DNA of 64,000 nt from Chryseotalea sanaruensis. GTDB taxonomy: Bacteria > Bacteroidota > Bacteroidia > Cytophagales > Cyclobacteriaceae. The DNA lies in the NCBI RefSeq assembly GCF_003990915.1, contig NZ_BHXQ01000006.1, positions 248,001 through 312,000 of the forward strand, written 5' to 3'. Below, piece after piece: positions 25,809-34,716 of the stretch (position 1 is the first letter of the stretch; each line of letters starts with the position of its first letter). Below the pieces are notes generated by a model. It was not told the DNA's origin. It ran no database searches and worked only from the letters and a program-made list of their open reading frames with translations. Position numbers and translations under genes: made by a program.

Positions 25809-25843
25809 CAAAATTTTGAATTTGAAATTTTGAATTTGAAATT
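25809..25843. repeat. AATTTGAAAT microrepeat
   Basis: Two direct copies of AAATTTTGAATTTG in a row just after the accA stop. The same word style (AAATTTGAAATCTGAAAT) recurs after pnp at 61247-61263 and 61289-61303. These are low-complexity intergenic iterations, not a CRISPR array. Confidence 0.5.
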
Positions 25844-25844
25844 T

Positions 25845-25878
25845 AAAAAAGCTGTCTTCGAAAAAAGGCAGCTTTTTT
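25845..25878 (+). terminator. Terminator after accA
   Basis: AAAAAAGCTGTC and GGCAGCTTTTTT form an 11-bp stem with one G-T wobble around a 10-nt loop, ending in six T. It is A/T symmetric and could also act on the other strand. Confidence 0.8.
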
Positions 25879-25919
25879 ATTATTTGTAAACTATAGTCCT
25901 ACTAAAAGTATAAAAAGCG

Positions 25920-26594
25920 ATGAGTAAAAAATCAGAGAAGATTCAATGGAAAAATCAGCTGATCAACCTCCTGGCCATTGTCATAGGAGTATACATTGCT
26001 TTTTACCTGACAGAAAGGAGCAATAATGCTAATAGTAGACGACAAGCAAAAGCCTACCTTGCTTCTATGGCGGATGATTTACAAAGCGACATCGATGAGC
26101 TAACCATTTCTACGGATACACTTCGCTACATGGTGAAGGTTTCGGATGCGCTTACGCAAAGCATTGTTACACAAAGAATTATTCAGGACTCTATAGGTAC
26201 GATGATTAGCAGTTTATACCTGATCGTTCCTTTTAACCCAAAGGATAATTCCTACCAATCACTTGTAGCTTCCGGTAAGTTAGATGCTATTGAAAATTTT
26301 GAGTTACGAAAAAAGATAACCGAACTTTATCATCAGCACTATGGTTCAATAAAAATTTTTGATGATATTTCTAATCAGCAACGCATCAGCATTATTACGC
26401 CCTATCTGATGAGAACCATGCAGTTTAGCACCGTGGGATTACAAAATGCTTCTCAATTGTGGAAAGACAATATGTTTGCCAACTTGGCCTTTTCCATGCA
26501 TTTTAATAATACCATGAAGCACAGAATGGACTCTACGGCATTGGTACAGGCAAAAGAACTTCGTAAATTACTTTTAGCAGAACTCAATCCTTAA
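25920..26594 (+). CDS. DUF6090-like membrane protein
   Basis: A 224-aa protein with one N-terminal membrane helix (QLINLLAIVIGVYIAFYLTE, about residues 13-32) followed by a helical soluble domain of about 190 residues. The arrangement of a single helix ending in FYL/FQL plus a coiled helical part rich in Leu/Asp/Ser is that of the Bacteroidetes DUF6090-type family; the assignment is by appearance only. No catalytic motif is seen. It is likely monocistronic: a terminator precedes it and 53 bp separate it from the next gene. Confidence 0.7.
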   Translation: MSKKSEKIQWKNQLINLLAIVIGVYIAFYLTERSNNANSRRQAKAYLASMADDLQSDIDELTISTDTLRYMVKVSDALTQSIVTQRIIQDSIGTMISSLYLIVPFNPKDNSYQSLVASGKLDAIENFELRKKITELYHQHYGSIKIFDDISNQQRISIITPYLMRTMQFSTVGLQNASQLWKDNMFANLAFSMHFNNTMKHRMDSTALVQAKELRKLLLAELNP

Positions 26595-26647
26595 CTGTAT
26601 TTGGTTTTAGGATAACAGCATAGTCAAGTTAATCTGGAATTTTTAAT

Positions 26648-27475
26648 ATGAAATTACACGTAATCAATACCGGTTTCTTCAAATTAGATGGTGGTGCCAT
26701 GTTTGGCGTGGTACCCAAATCCATCTGGCAAAAATCTAATACTCCTGACGAAAATAACATGTGCACCTGGGCCATGCGTTGCTTGTTAGTAGAAGATGGC
26801 AATCGTTTGATATTGATTGATAATGGTATTGGTGATAAACAAGATGCTAAATTCTTCAGTCACTATTATTTACATGGTGATGATAATCTGTTAAAATCAA
26901 TTTACCAGGCCGGCTTTTCACCGGATGACATCACCGATATGTTTCTGACACACCTTCATTTCGATCATTGTGGAGGAGGTGTAAAATATAATGGTGACAA
27001 ACTCGAGCTCGTTTTTAAAAACGCCAAATACTGGTCTAATGAAGATCATTGGCAATGGGCAACAAAACCTAATCCGCGCGAAAAAGCCTCTTTCATTAAA
27101 GAGAATATTATGCCGATGCAGGAGAGTGGTCATTTGGAATATGTAAAACAAGGATCTCTTCCGTTTGACATTTTTTATGCATCTGGTCATACCGACAAAA
27201 TGATGATTCCTAAGATCAATTATAAAGGACATACCATTTGTTACATGGCCGACTTGTTACCCTCAATAGGTCACATTCCCTTGCCTTACGTAATGGGTTA
27301 TGATACAAGGCCGTTATTAACGTTAGAAGAGAAAGAGCGTTTCTTAAATGAAGCAGCTGATAAAAAGTATGTTTTGTTTTTAGAACATGATGCTGTTAAT
27401 GAATGCTGCACAGTTCAGCGTACAGAGAAGGGTATTAGACTGGAGAAGGCTTTTTCATTGAATGAATTAGGGTAA
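26648..27475 (+). CDS. MBL-fold metallohydrolase
   Basis: A 275-aa metallo-beta-lactamase-fold protein without a signal peptide. The zinc motif HxHxDH is present as THLHFDH (His102, His104, Asp106, His107), with later ligands likely in SGHTDKM, ADLLPS and LEHDAVNE. Overall layout, including LIDNGIGDK before the motif, fits the group that contains quorum-quenching N-acyl-homoserine lactonases such as AidC and AiiA, but also many unrelated hydrolases. Substrate is therefore unknown; a role against homoserine lactones is only a possibility. It lies upstream of an unusual structured spacer and the patatin gene. Confidence 0.88.
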   Translation: MKLHVINTGFFKLDGGAMFGVVPKSIWQKSNTPDENNMCTWAMRCLLVEDGNRLILIDNGIGDKQDAKFFSHYYLHGDDNLLKSIYQAGFSPDDITDMFLTHLHFDHCGGGVKYNGDKLELVFKNAKYWSNEDHWQWATKPNPREKASFIKENIMPMQESGHLEYVKQGSLPFDIFYASGHTDKMMIPKINYKGHTICYMADLLPSIGHIPLPYVMGYDTRPLLTLEEKERFLNEAADKKYVLFLEHDAVNECCTVQRTEKGIRLEKAFSLNELG

Positions 27476-27497
27476 GCATCAATTAGTTGTAAAAAGC

Positions 27498-27586
27498 ATC
27501 CTTAATTTGTTGAAAATGTATTTTCTTAATTAAGGGATAATCCGTCAGACCGCTGTAAACTGAAGTAAACAGCGGTCAGACGGATT
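27498..27586 (+). other. Double-hairpin structured leader before the patatin gene
   Basis: Two consecutive hairpins fill the spacer. The first pairs CCTTAATT (27500-27507) with AATTAAGG (27528-27535). The second is a 16-bp stem, TCCGTCAGACCGCTGT (27541-27556) with ACAGCGGTCAGACGGA (27569-27584), interrupted by one A-A mismatch, with AA/TT extending it and a 12-nt loop in which GTAAAC is repeated. There is no strong T tail, so it is more like a structured leader, an operator or a small RNA than a simple terminator. The patatin ATG follows 39 nt later. Confidence 0.5.
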
Positions 27587-27624
27587 TTAGATAAGGTTAA
27601 TTTATAAAATTAATTAACAGCACA

Positions 27625-28383
27625 ATGAAAATCGGAATTGCATTATCAGGAGGAGGGGCCAGGGGCTTTGCACACTTAGGTGTGTTAAAGGCGTTGGAAG
27701 AAATGAATGTAAAAGTCGATAGTCTGGCAGGAACCAGTGCAGGATCTATAGTAGGCGCATTTTATGCACATGGTTATAAACCAGAAGAAATTTTAAATAT
27801 CATTTCAGGAACGGGTATTTTACAAAGTGTAAGACCTGCGTGGTCATGGACGGGCTTTTTAAGTTTGGATGGTTTTCGAGAAGTATTAAAAAAATATTTA
27901 CCCGAAAATTCTTTTGAATCACTCAAGCTTCCATTAACCATTGCCGCTACTGAAATTCGCCTAGGTAAAATTGTATACTTTTCAAAAGGTGAGTTGATTA
28001 CACCTATTATTGCTTCCTCCAGTATTCCGGCTGTTTTTAATCCGGTAACTTTTGAAGGCAACGTCTATATCGATGGTGGCATTATGGATAATCTGCCGGT
28101 GAGGCCACTCATTGGTAAATGCGATTTTATCATTGGCGTTCATACAAATCCGGTAGGACAGAAGTTTGATATTAAAAATGCCAAGGAAGTAACTATGCGT
28201 AGTTTGCTAATGGCTATAAACGTTAACTCCACTGCCAGCAAAGTAAATTGTAATGTAGTAATAGAACCACCTGCACTGGGTTCATATAGCCCACTTGATG
28301 TTTCGAAGGCTAAAGAAATTTTTGACATTGGATATCAGTACACTAAAACCAATTTCACTGCACAGGATTTTCAACTCGAATAA
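27625..28383 (+). CDS. Patatin-like phospholipase
   Basis: A 252-aa patatin-family hydrolase of RssA type. The oxyanion loop GGGARGFAHLG (9-19), nucleophile elbow GTSAG with Ser38, and the dyad Asp150 in DGGIMDNLPV are all present, so it should be an active acyl hydrolase on phospholipids or other acyl esters. It has no signal peptide. The hutU gene begins 4 bp after its stop, suggesting co-transcription, though the two have no obvious metabolic link. A highly structured leader precedes it. Confidence 0.92.
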   Translation: MKIGIALSGGGARGFAHLGVLKALEEMNVKVDSLAGTSAGSIVGAFYAHGYKPEEILNIISGTGILQSVRPAWSWTGFLSLDGFREVLKKYLPENSFESLKLPLTIAATEIRLGKIVYFSKGELITPIIASSSIPAVFNPVTFEGNVYIDGGIMDNLPVRPLIGKCDFIIGVHTNPVGQKFDIKNAKEVTMRSLLMAINVNSTASKVNCNVVIEPPALGSYSPLDVSKAKEIFDIGYQYTKTNFTAQDFQLE

Positions 28384-28387
28384 AAAT

Positions 28388-30403
28388 ATGAGCAATACAA
28401 CTAAGCTTAGTTTTAAAGAAGAAATTTTGCAAGGTATCCCCGATACGCTACCAGCACCAATGGCTTACGATACAACAGCCAACCATGCCCCTAAGCGAAA
28501 AGATATATTATCAAGTGATGAGAAAAAGTTGGCAGTCACTAACGCGCTTCGCTACTTCCATCCTAAACATCATGCTGTTTTAGCGAAAGAGTTTTATGAA
28601 GAGTTGCAGCGTTATGGTCGTATTTACATGTATCGTTTTCGTCCACAATATGAGATGAAAGCCAGAAGCATAGAGGAGTATCCTGCCAAGTCAACACAGG
28701 CCGCAGCCATTATGTTGATGATACAAAATAACCTTGATCCTGCAGTAGCTCAACATCCACATGAGTTAATAACCTATGGTGGAAACGGAGCAGTGTTTCA
28801 AAACTGGGCGCAGTATTTATTAACAATGCAATATCTGGCTAACATGACAGACGAGCAAACCTTGCACATGTATTCGGGTCATCCCATGGGTTTGTTTCCT
28901 TCATCAAAGTCGGCTCCACGCGTTGTGGTTACTAATGGTATGATGATCCCAAACTATTCTAAGCAAGATGACTGGGAAAAATTTAATGCGTTAGGCGTAA
29001 CGCAATATGGCCAGATGACTGCTGGTTCATACATGTACATAGGGCCTCAGGGCATTGTGCATGGCACTACCATTACTGTACTCAATGCAGGGCGAATGAT
29101 TTCAAAAGCAGGAGAGGGCTTGGCAGGTAAATTATTTGTTACCTCCGGCCTTGGCGGTATGAGTGGTGCTCAACCCAAGGCAGGCAATATTGCAGGATGC
29201 ATCACCGTAGTAGCTGAAGTAAACGCCAAAGCAACAACAAAAAGACATGAGCAAGGTTGGGTTGATGAAGTGATTACAGATTTGAATGAATTAGTAAAAC
29301 GAATTAGAAAGGCCAAAGAAAATAAAGAAGTGGTTTCCATTGCCTATCAGGGTAACATCGTAGAGGTGTGGGAAAAATTTGATCAGGAGAATATTTATGT
29401 AGATCTGGGTTCTGATCAAACGTCTCTGCACAACCCTTGGGCTGGGGGTTATTATCCTGTGGGGATTTCATATGAGGAAGCAAATGCACTCATGGCCAAC
29501 AATCCAGAACAGTTTAAAGAAAAGGTTCAGGAGACCTTGCGAAGACATGCCGATGCAATCAATAAGCACACAGCCAAGGGAACATACTTCTTCGATTATG
29601 GTAATGCATTTTTATTAGAGGCCTCCAGAGCGGGTGCAAGCGTAATGGCCGCCAATGGAATAGATTTTAAATATCCATCTTATGTGCAAGACATTATGGG
29701 GCCGTTGTGTTTTGACTATGGCTTCGGACCATTCCGATGGGTATGTACCTCCGGTAAGCAAGAAGATTTAGACTACACTGATCTATTGGCCAAACAAACA
29801 CTGGAAACTATTTTAAAGGATGCTCCTGAAGACATTCATCCCCAATTAAAAGATAATATTAAATGGATTAATGAAGCCAAACAGAACAAGCTTGTTGTTG
29901 GATCTAAGGCACGTATTTTATATGCTGATGCGGAAGGCAGAATGAAGATAGCGAAAGCCTTTAACGATGCCATTAAGGCAGGTAAAATTGGTGCAATTGT
30001 ACTTGGCCGTGATCATCACGATGTGTCAGGTACAGATAGTCCTTATCGTGAAACATCTAACATTTATGATGGTTCCCGTTTCACTGCGGATATGGCAATT
30101 CATAATGTAATAGGCGATAGTTTCCGTGGAGCTACGTGGGTTTCGATACATAATGGAGGTGGTGTAGGCTGGGGTGAGGTTATTAATGGTGGATTTGGCA
30201 TGCTATTGGATGGTAGTGCAGAGGCCGAACAAAAAATAGCCAATATGCTTCATTTTGATGTTTACAATGGAATAGCCAGACGTGCCTGGGCAAGAAATAA
30301 AAACGCGAAATTTGCTACTAAACGCGAACAACTATACAACTCAAATATTTCACTAACGTATGCTAACGAGGTAGATGAATCGTTATTAGCCGCGTTTAAC
30401 TAA
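28388..30403 (+). CDS. hutU: Urocanate hydratase
   Basis: About 671 aa from the ATG at 28388; an in-frame ATG further up (28295) lies inside the patatin gene and is rejected. Urocanase uses tightly bound NAD+ to hydrate urocanate to imidazolonepropionate in histidine breakdown. Family blocks seen: YGGNGAVFQNWAQY, MYSGHPMGLFPSS, GPQGIVHGTT, GLGGMSGAQPKA and the C-terminal IHNGGGVGWGE. It is the long form of the enzyme (E. coli-type proteins are about 550 aa). No hutH, hutI or hutG gene is in the window, so the pathway is split. Confidence 0.96.
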   Translation: MSNTTKLSFKEEILQGIPDTLPAPMAYDTTANHAPKRKDILSSDEKKLAVTNALRYFHPKHHAVLAKEFYEELQRYGRIYMYRFRPQYEMKARSIEEYPAKSTQAAAIMLMIQNNLDPAVAQHPHELITYGGNGAVFQNWAQYLLTMQYLANMTDEQTLHMYSGHPMGLFPSSKSAPRVVVTNGMMIPNYSKQDDWEKFNALGVTQYGQMTAGSYMYIGPQGIVHGTTITVLNAGRMISKAGEGLAGKLFVTSGLGGMSGAQPKAGNIAGCITVVAEVNAKATTKRHEQGWVDEVITDLNELVKRIRKAKENKEVVSIAYQGNIVEVWEKFDQENIYVDLGSDQTSLHNPWAGGYYPVGISYEEANALMANNPEQFKEKVQETLRRHADAINKHTAKGTYFFDYGNAFLLEASRAGASVMAANGIDFKYPSYVQDIMGPLCFDYGFGPFRWVCTSGKQEDLDYTDLLAKQTLETILKDAPEDIHPQLKDNIKWINEAKQNKLVVGSKARILYADAEGRMKIAKAFNDAIKAGKIGAIVLGRDHHDVSGTDSPYRETSNIYDGSRFTADMAIHNVIGDSFRGATWVSIHNGGGVGWGEVINGGFGMLLDGSAEAEQKIANMLHFDVYNGIARRAWARNKNAKFATKREQLYNSNISLTYANEVDESLLAAFN

Positions 30404-30464
30404 CTTTATCAGAGTTCAGAGCTCAATACCTTTAATTAACTTTAACCAACAAAATAAAATCAAT

Positions 30465-31085
30465 ATGAAAAAGATCAGTTTAGTAATAATCTTAATGGTA
30501 ATGTCAGTTGCCGGTTTCTCGCAAGTGCAGTTCGCACTTGGTGTTAAGGCGGGTCCTAACTTTGCAAGCATTAATGCAGATGATGGTGTAGAAGGTAATT
30601 ATAAAAACCGTACAGGATTTCATGGTGGTGCTTTTGCACTCTTCAAATTTACTAAAGTTGGCATTCAACCTGAGATTCTATTCTCTCAGCAAGGATCAAA
30701 CGTTGAGATCAATGGTCAGAATTTTGAATCAAATTTCAGCTATGTAAATATTCCTGTAATTCTAAAATTATACACTGTAGCAGGTATTAACCTACAAATG
30801 GGTCCTCAATTCGGCTTTGTAACAAATGGAGAAACGCCTATAGAAGATCAGTTAAACCCAGGCTCTTACAGAGTTGAAGATGTTAAGGATAAAATGAAGA
30901 GCAGTGACATGACGCTTGCCCTAGGTCTTGGATGGGATCTGCCTTTTGGTCTGACAGTAGATGCACGTTACAATCTTGGTTTATCTAAAATTTACGACCA
31001 GGCGCCATCACAGCAGACTGAAGATGCCAAAAACCAGGTGATCCAGGTTTCTGTAGGATTTAAACTTATCAAACTCGGCAAATAA
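30465..31085 (+). CDS. PorT-like outer-membrane beta-barrel protein
   Basis: A 206-aa protein with a Sec signal peptide (cleavage likely after FSQ at about residue 20) and about eight amphipathic strands: GVKAGPNFASI, GGAFALFKF, IQPEILFSQQG, YVNIPVILKLY, INLQMGPQFGFV, ALGLGWDL, TVDARYNLGL and VIQVSVGFKL. The length and strand pattern fit the PorT/OMP_b-brl_2 family, small outer-membrane barrels widespread in Bacteroidetes. The specific role is unknown. A weak -7 element TAACTTTA (30437-30444) precedes it; the next gene, also a barrel, follows after 39 bp. Confidence 0.88.
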   Translation: MKKISLVIILMVMSVAGFSQVQFALGVKAGPNFASINADDGVEGNYKNRTGFHGGAFALFKFTKVGIQPEILFSQQGSNVEINGQNFESNFSYVNIPVILKLYTVAGINLQMGPQFGFVTNGETPIEDQLNPGSYRVEDVKDKMKSSDMTLALGLGWDLPFGLTVDARYNLGLSKIYDQAPSQQTEDAKNQVIQVSVGFKLIKLGK

Positions 31086-31124
31086 TATTTTTCAAAATAT
31101 AACCAACTACTCATCCCCCTATAT

Positions 31125-31664
31125 ATGAGAAAAGTAATAATGATTGCAATTTTTGGATTGTTGACGTCAGTGGCTATGGCTCAAACAACATCAGGAACTA
31201 TTGCCCTAGGTGGTGGCTTCAGGTTTACAAGTAATGATCCAGGCACCTCAAGCTTTAGCCTTAGTGGCAGCGGTGGTTATTTCTTAAAAGATAATTTGAT
31301 GGTTGGCCTCGACCTGTCTTATTCTTCTGCCAATGATGGTGACAATACCAGCCTTGGTCTTGGTCCCTTTATCCGCTACTATAAGTTTATTGCTGACGAC
31401 AAGTTTGCTTTTACGGTAGATGGAGGTTTTGTATTTTCTTCCGATAAAGATGTTGATCCGGTTACCGGCACAGAGGTTAGTTCTTCTACTTTTGGTTTAG
31501 GTGTGGCTCCTGGCTTTGCTTACTTCTTTAGCCCGAAGTGGTCCCTTGATTTTACACTACCTGGTATATCTTATATCAGCTACGAAGGTGGAGGTTCAAC
31601 CATTAGTATTGGAGCGAGCACATTCTCTCCTTCACTTGGCTTCCGTTATTTTATCAGCAAATAA
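31125..31664 (+). CDS. Small outer-membrane beta-barrel protein
   Basis: A 179-aa protein with a Sec signal peptide (cleavage after AMAQ) and repeated Gly/Ser-rich amphipathic strands ending in FGLGVAPGFAYF, FTLPGISYISYEGG and FSPSLGFRYFISK, the last a typical outer-membrane barrel terminus with a penultimate-region aromatic residue. It belongs to the general OMP_b-brl type. It is probably co-transcribed with the preceding barrel gene, and a bidirectional terminator separates it from tyrS. Confidence 0.85.
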   Translation: MRKVIMIAIFGLLTSVAMAQTTSGTIALGGGFRFTSNDPGTSSFSLSGSGGYFLKDNLMVGLDLSYSSANDGDNTSLGLGPFIRYYKFIADDKFAFTVDGGFVFSSDKDVDPVTGTEVSSSTFGLGVAPGFAYFFSPKWSLDFTLPGISYISYEGGGSTISIGASTFSPSLGFRYFISK

Positions 31665-31684
31665 TAGACTATAATCACTTCAAT

Positions 31685-31717
31685 AAAAAAGGATCGTTGA
31701 TGAAACGATCCTTTTTT
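31685..31717. terminator. Bidirectional terminator between the barrel gene and tyrS
   Basis: AAAAAAGGATCGTT / AAACGATCCTTTTTT with a short loop. The A and T flanks serve convergent transcripts from both sides. Confidence 0.88.
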
Positions 31718-31737
31718 GTTTACCTTCTGTTTTAGAA

Positions 31738-33024
31738 TTATTCTACGATAATCAAGTAGTAATTTTTCTTTCCCTTTTGTACGAATAAATACTTATTAGA
31801 AAGTAAGCTATAGTCAGGTTTGCTATTCGCATCAGTAATTTTTTCCTTATTGATGCTCACCCCACCGCCTTGAATCATTTTTCTGGTTTCGCCTTTTGAA
31901 GGGAAAATAATTCCCTGTGTAACTTCACTCAAGAGATCGGTAACAGTTGCTGTATTTTCGTAGCTTGATTTACTAATACTTACCTGAGGTACACCTTCAA
32001 AAACATTTAACAATGTATTTTCGTCAAGACTTTTTAAATCATCAGCTGTAGAATTACCAAACAGAATAGAGGAGGCTTTAAGTGCAGTTTGATAATCAGC
32101 CTCTGAATGTACTCTTATTGTAATGTCTTTTGCCAGCGCCTGTTGTAATTTGCGTAGATGCGGTGCTGTTGCGTGCTCAGCAATTAAGCCTTCAATTTCT
32201 TCCTTACTGAATTGGGTAAATATTTTAATAAAATTAGCTGCATCTTCATCAGAAACATTTAACCAATATTGATAGAATTTGTAAGGGGAGGTTTTGGCAG
32301 GATCTAACCACACATTGCCACCTTCAGATTTACCAAATTTAGTACCGTCAGCTTTTGTAATAAGTTTAGTCGTTAAGGCAAAGGCATCTCCACTGGCCTT
32401 TCTTCTGATCAATTCAGTACCCGTAACAATATTACCCCACTGATCTGATCCTCCCATTTGTATTTTGCAGCCCTTATTTTGGTAGAGCCAATAGAAATCG
32501 TAACCCTGAACGAGCTGGTAAGTAAATTCTGTAAAAGATAAGCCTGACTCTAAACGTTTTTGTACAGAGTCCTTACTCATCATATAATTTACGGTAATGT
32601 GCTTACCTACATCACGGATAAAATCTAGAAAACGAAACTCCTTAAACCAATCGTAATTGTTAACCATTTCAGCGGCATTATTACCTGTACCAAAGTCAAG
32701 AAATTTCTCCAGTTGTTTTTTTACGCAGGCAACATTATGGTTTAGTATTTCTTCAGAAAGCAGATTGCGCTCAGCTGATTTGCCTGAAGGATCTCCCACC
32801 ATACCTGTAGCGCCACCTACCAAAGCAAAGGGCTTGTGTCCTGCTCGTTGAAAATTAAGGAGCGTCATGATTTGCGTCAAATGTCCTATGTGCAAAGAAT
32901 CGGCTGTAGGGTCAAAGCCTATGTATCCACTAGTGCTTTCTTTCGCTAATTGCTCTTTGGTGCCTGGCATGATGTCATGCAATATGCCGCGCCACTCCAG
33001 CTCTTCAATAAAATCGATTTTCAT
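31738..33024 (-). CDS. tyrS: Tyrosyl-tRNA synthetase
   Basis: 428 aa from MKIDFIEEL. Class I synthetase that charges tRNA-Tyr. It has the HIGH motif at residues 45-48 (SLHIGHLTQ), the tyrosine-pocket segments GFDPTADS and YQLVQGYDFYWL, the KMSKS-type motif as KFGKS, and a C-terminal S4-like RNA-binding domain (KGETRKMIQGGGVSINKEKI). An upstream ATG at 33045 is rejected because the -7 promoter element lies at 33043-33050, within its first codon. Length is typical of bacterial TyrRS. Confidence 0.97.
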   Translation of the reverse strand: MKIDFIEELEWRGILHDIMPGTKEQLAKESTSGYIGFDPTADSLHIGHLTQIMTLLNFQRAGHKPFALVGGATGMVGDPSGKSAERNLLSEEILNHNVACVKKQLEKFLDFGTGNNAAEMVNNYDWFKEFRFLDFIRDVGKHITVNYMMSKDSVQKRLESGLSFTEFTYQLVQGYDFYWLYQNKGCKIQMGGSDQWGNIVTGTELIRRKASGDAFALTTKLITKADGTKFGKSEGGNVWLDPAKTSPYKFYQYWLNVSDEDAANFIKIFTQFSKEEIEGLIAEHATAPHLRKLQQALAKDITIRVHSEADYQTALKASSILFGNSTADDLKSLDENTLLNVFEGVPQVSISKSSYENTATVTDLLSEVTQGIIFPSKGETRKMIQGGGVSINKEKITDANSKPDYSLLSNKYLFVQKGKKNYYLIIVE

Positions 33025-33042
33025 ACAAATGAGAGTAGGGCG

Positions 33043-33050
33043 CAAATATA
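33043..33050 (-). promoter_or_regulatory. -7 element of tyrS
   Basis: CAAATATA on the given strand is TATATTTG on the coding strand, an exact TAnnTTTG. The start would be near 33036, giving a 12-nt leader to the ATG at 33024. No good -33 box is seen; that region is occupied by the sulP terminator hairpin. Confidence 0.55.
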
Positions 33051-33079
33051 GAAAGCACGTTTGATTAAACGTGCTTTCT
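33050..33079 (-). terminator. Terminator after the SulP gene
   Basis: A perfect 13-bp stem, GAAAGCACGTTT / AAACGTGCTTTC plus one A-T pair, with a 4-nt loop, 20 bp downstream of the SulP stop. The following TATATTTG is the tyrS promoter, so terminator and promoter are directly adjacent. Confidence 0.75.
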
Positions 33080-33098
33080 TATGCATTTTTGAAGAGAC

Positions 33099-34676
33099 CT
33101 AGTGACCGCCTACTGAAACAATTTCAGGAATGTTAAGTGTCAGAACCTTTATATTTTTTTCAGGAGCTGTAAAATTTTTGAAATCCTGTATAATCTCCAA
33201 TACATCATAATCTATGTTTCTGGACATTCGACCATCAATAATGAGTTCACTATTATCTGGCGCATGACTTAAAGTTAGCTGTATACTTCCTTTATTTAAA
33301 AACGTTACTTCTTCTGAAAGTGTAATGGTGACGGTTTCGCGTTCTTGTTTTTTCTCAGTCTTGTAATGGTAGGAGTTTTTATAATTTTTACGAAGAATAA
33401 AATAGATTGCTACAACCATACCAATACCGATACCTTTTAATAGATCAGTACCCAATATTGCCAGTACTGTTACAATAAAAGGTATGAACTGATCCCAACC
33501 TAAAGCATACATACCTTTGAAAAGTGATGGTTTTGCCAGCTTGTAACCTACCATTAAGAGGATTACAGCTAACGATGCTAACGGAATAAGATTTAAATAA
33601 CGCGGAATAAGAAGGGCAGATAGTAATAGAATTGCTCCATGAATGATAGTAGACATTTTGGTTTTACCGCCAGAGTTTATGTTAGCTGAACTGCGTACAA
33701 TAACCTGCGTAACAGGTAACCCTCCTAATAAACCCGACACCATATTGCCCACACCTTGCGCTTTTAATTCTCGATTTGTAGGTGTGTTTCTTTTTAGTGG
33801 ATCTAATTTATCGGTGGCTTCAACAGATAACAATGTTTCAAGACTAGCCACAATGGCTAATGTTACAGCAACAATGTAAACATCAGGATTGTTAATGGCT
33901 GTGAAGTCGGGAGACTTGAAAAAGCTAAAAAACTCTGAGATGTTAGTTGCAACAGGCAACTGCACTAGATGTTTACCAGTCATTTGTAAATCAGGCACAA
34001 TGCCGCCAAAAAGACTATTCAGTAAAATACCAATCAGTACTACAAACAAGGCGCCCGGCAGAAATTTGAAGAGTTGAATTTTCTTCATAAATGGTCTGTC
34101 GAAAAGAATCAGCAGCGCCAATGAAACAACTGAGATTACAATGGCGCCTGCACTGCTATACCGCACGGCATAATACAATTCTGAGAAGGTGTTATGACCA
34201 TCCTTTTGAAAAAAAGATTCGTCACCCATAAAGTCCTCATCATAACCGAAAGCATGTGGTATCTCTTTTAAAATAAGCGTAATGCCGATGGCAGTAAGCA
34301 TACCTTTTATAACTGAGGACGGAAAATAATATCCAATAATACCCGCCTTTAAAAATCCGGCAATTAATTGAATTAAACCCGCAAAGAAAACAGCTAACAG
34401 AAAGGCTTCGAAACTACCCAGTGTTTCAATAGCAGTAAGTACAATTACAACCAAACCTGCTGCAGGGCCTGATACGCCTAAGGCTGACCCACTCAGTAAA
34501 CCAATAGCAATACCGCCAACAACACCAGCAATAATGCCGGAGAAGAGAAGATCTGCTCTGCCTGTGGAGGCCAATGCAACCCCTAAGCAAAGAGGCAAGG
34601 CGACTAGGTAAACGACCAGGCCTGAAGGCAAATCGTTTTTAAGATGAGCAAAAAGATTAAGTTTTTTTGTTGACAT
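33099..34676 (-). CDS. SulP-family anion transporter
   Basis: A 525-aa transporter with about 10-12 membrane helices and a C-terminal STAS domain (about 435-525, with LIIDGRMSRNIDYDVLEII). The SulP signature region near residues 10-40 (LPSGLVVYLVALPLCLGVALAS) and GVSGPAAGLVV are clear. The gene lies 40 bp downstream of a beta-carbonic anhydrase gene on the same strand, a pairing that fits bicarbonate uptake (as for BicA-type SulP proteins) better than sulfate. The substrate is inferred from context only. Confidence 0.92.
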   Translation of the reverse strand: MSTKKLNLFAHLKNDLPSGLVVYLVALPLCLGVALASTGRADLLFSGIIAGVVGGIAIGLLSGSALGVSGPAAGLVVIVLTAIETLGSFEAFLLAVFFAGLIQLIAGFLKAGIIGYYFPSSVIKGMLTAIGITLILKEIPHAFGYDEDFMGDESFFQKDGHNTFSELYYAVRYSSAGAIVISVVSLALLILFDRPFMKKIQLFKFLPGALFVVLIGILLNSLFGGIVPDLQMTGKHLVQLPVATNISEFFSFFKSPDFTAINNPDVYIVAVTLAIVASLETLLSVEATDKLDPLKRNTPTNRELKAQGVGNMVSGLLGGLPVTQVIVRSSANINSGGKTKMSTIIHGAILLLSALLIPRYLNLIPLASLAVILLMVGYKLAKPSLFKGMYALGWDQFIPFIVTVLAILGTDLLKGIGIGMVVAIYFILRKNYKNSYHYKTEKKQERETVTITLSEEVTFLNKGSIQLTLSHAPDNSELIIDGRMSRNIDYDVLEIIQDFKNFTAPEKNIKVLTLNIPEIVSVGGH

Positions 34677-34716
34677 GGTAGTCCGCTAAAGCAAATGAGA
34701 AAGAACGAAGAAAGAA

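Noticed and set aside
28295..28387. Longer N-terminus for urocanate hydratase
   Set aside because: The extra 31 residues lie within the patatin gene in another frame and do not match the family; the ATG at 28388 begins the normal N-terminus.
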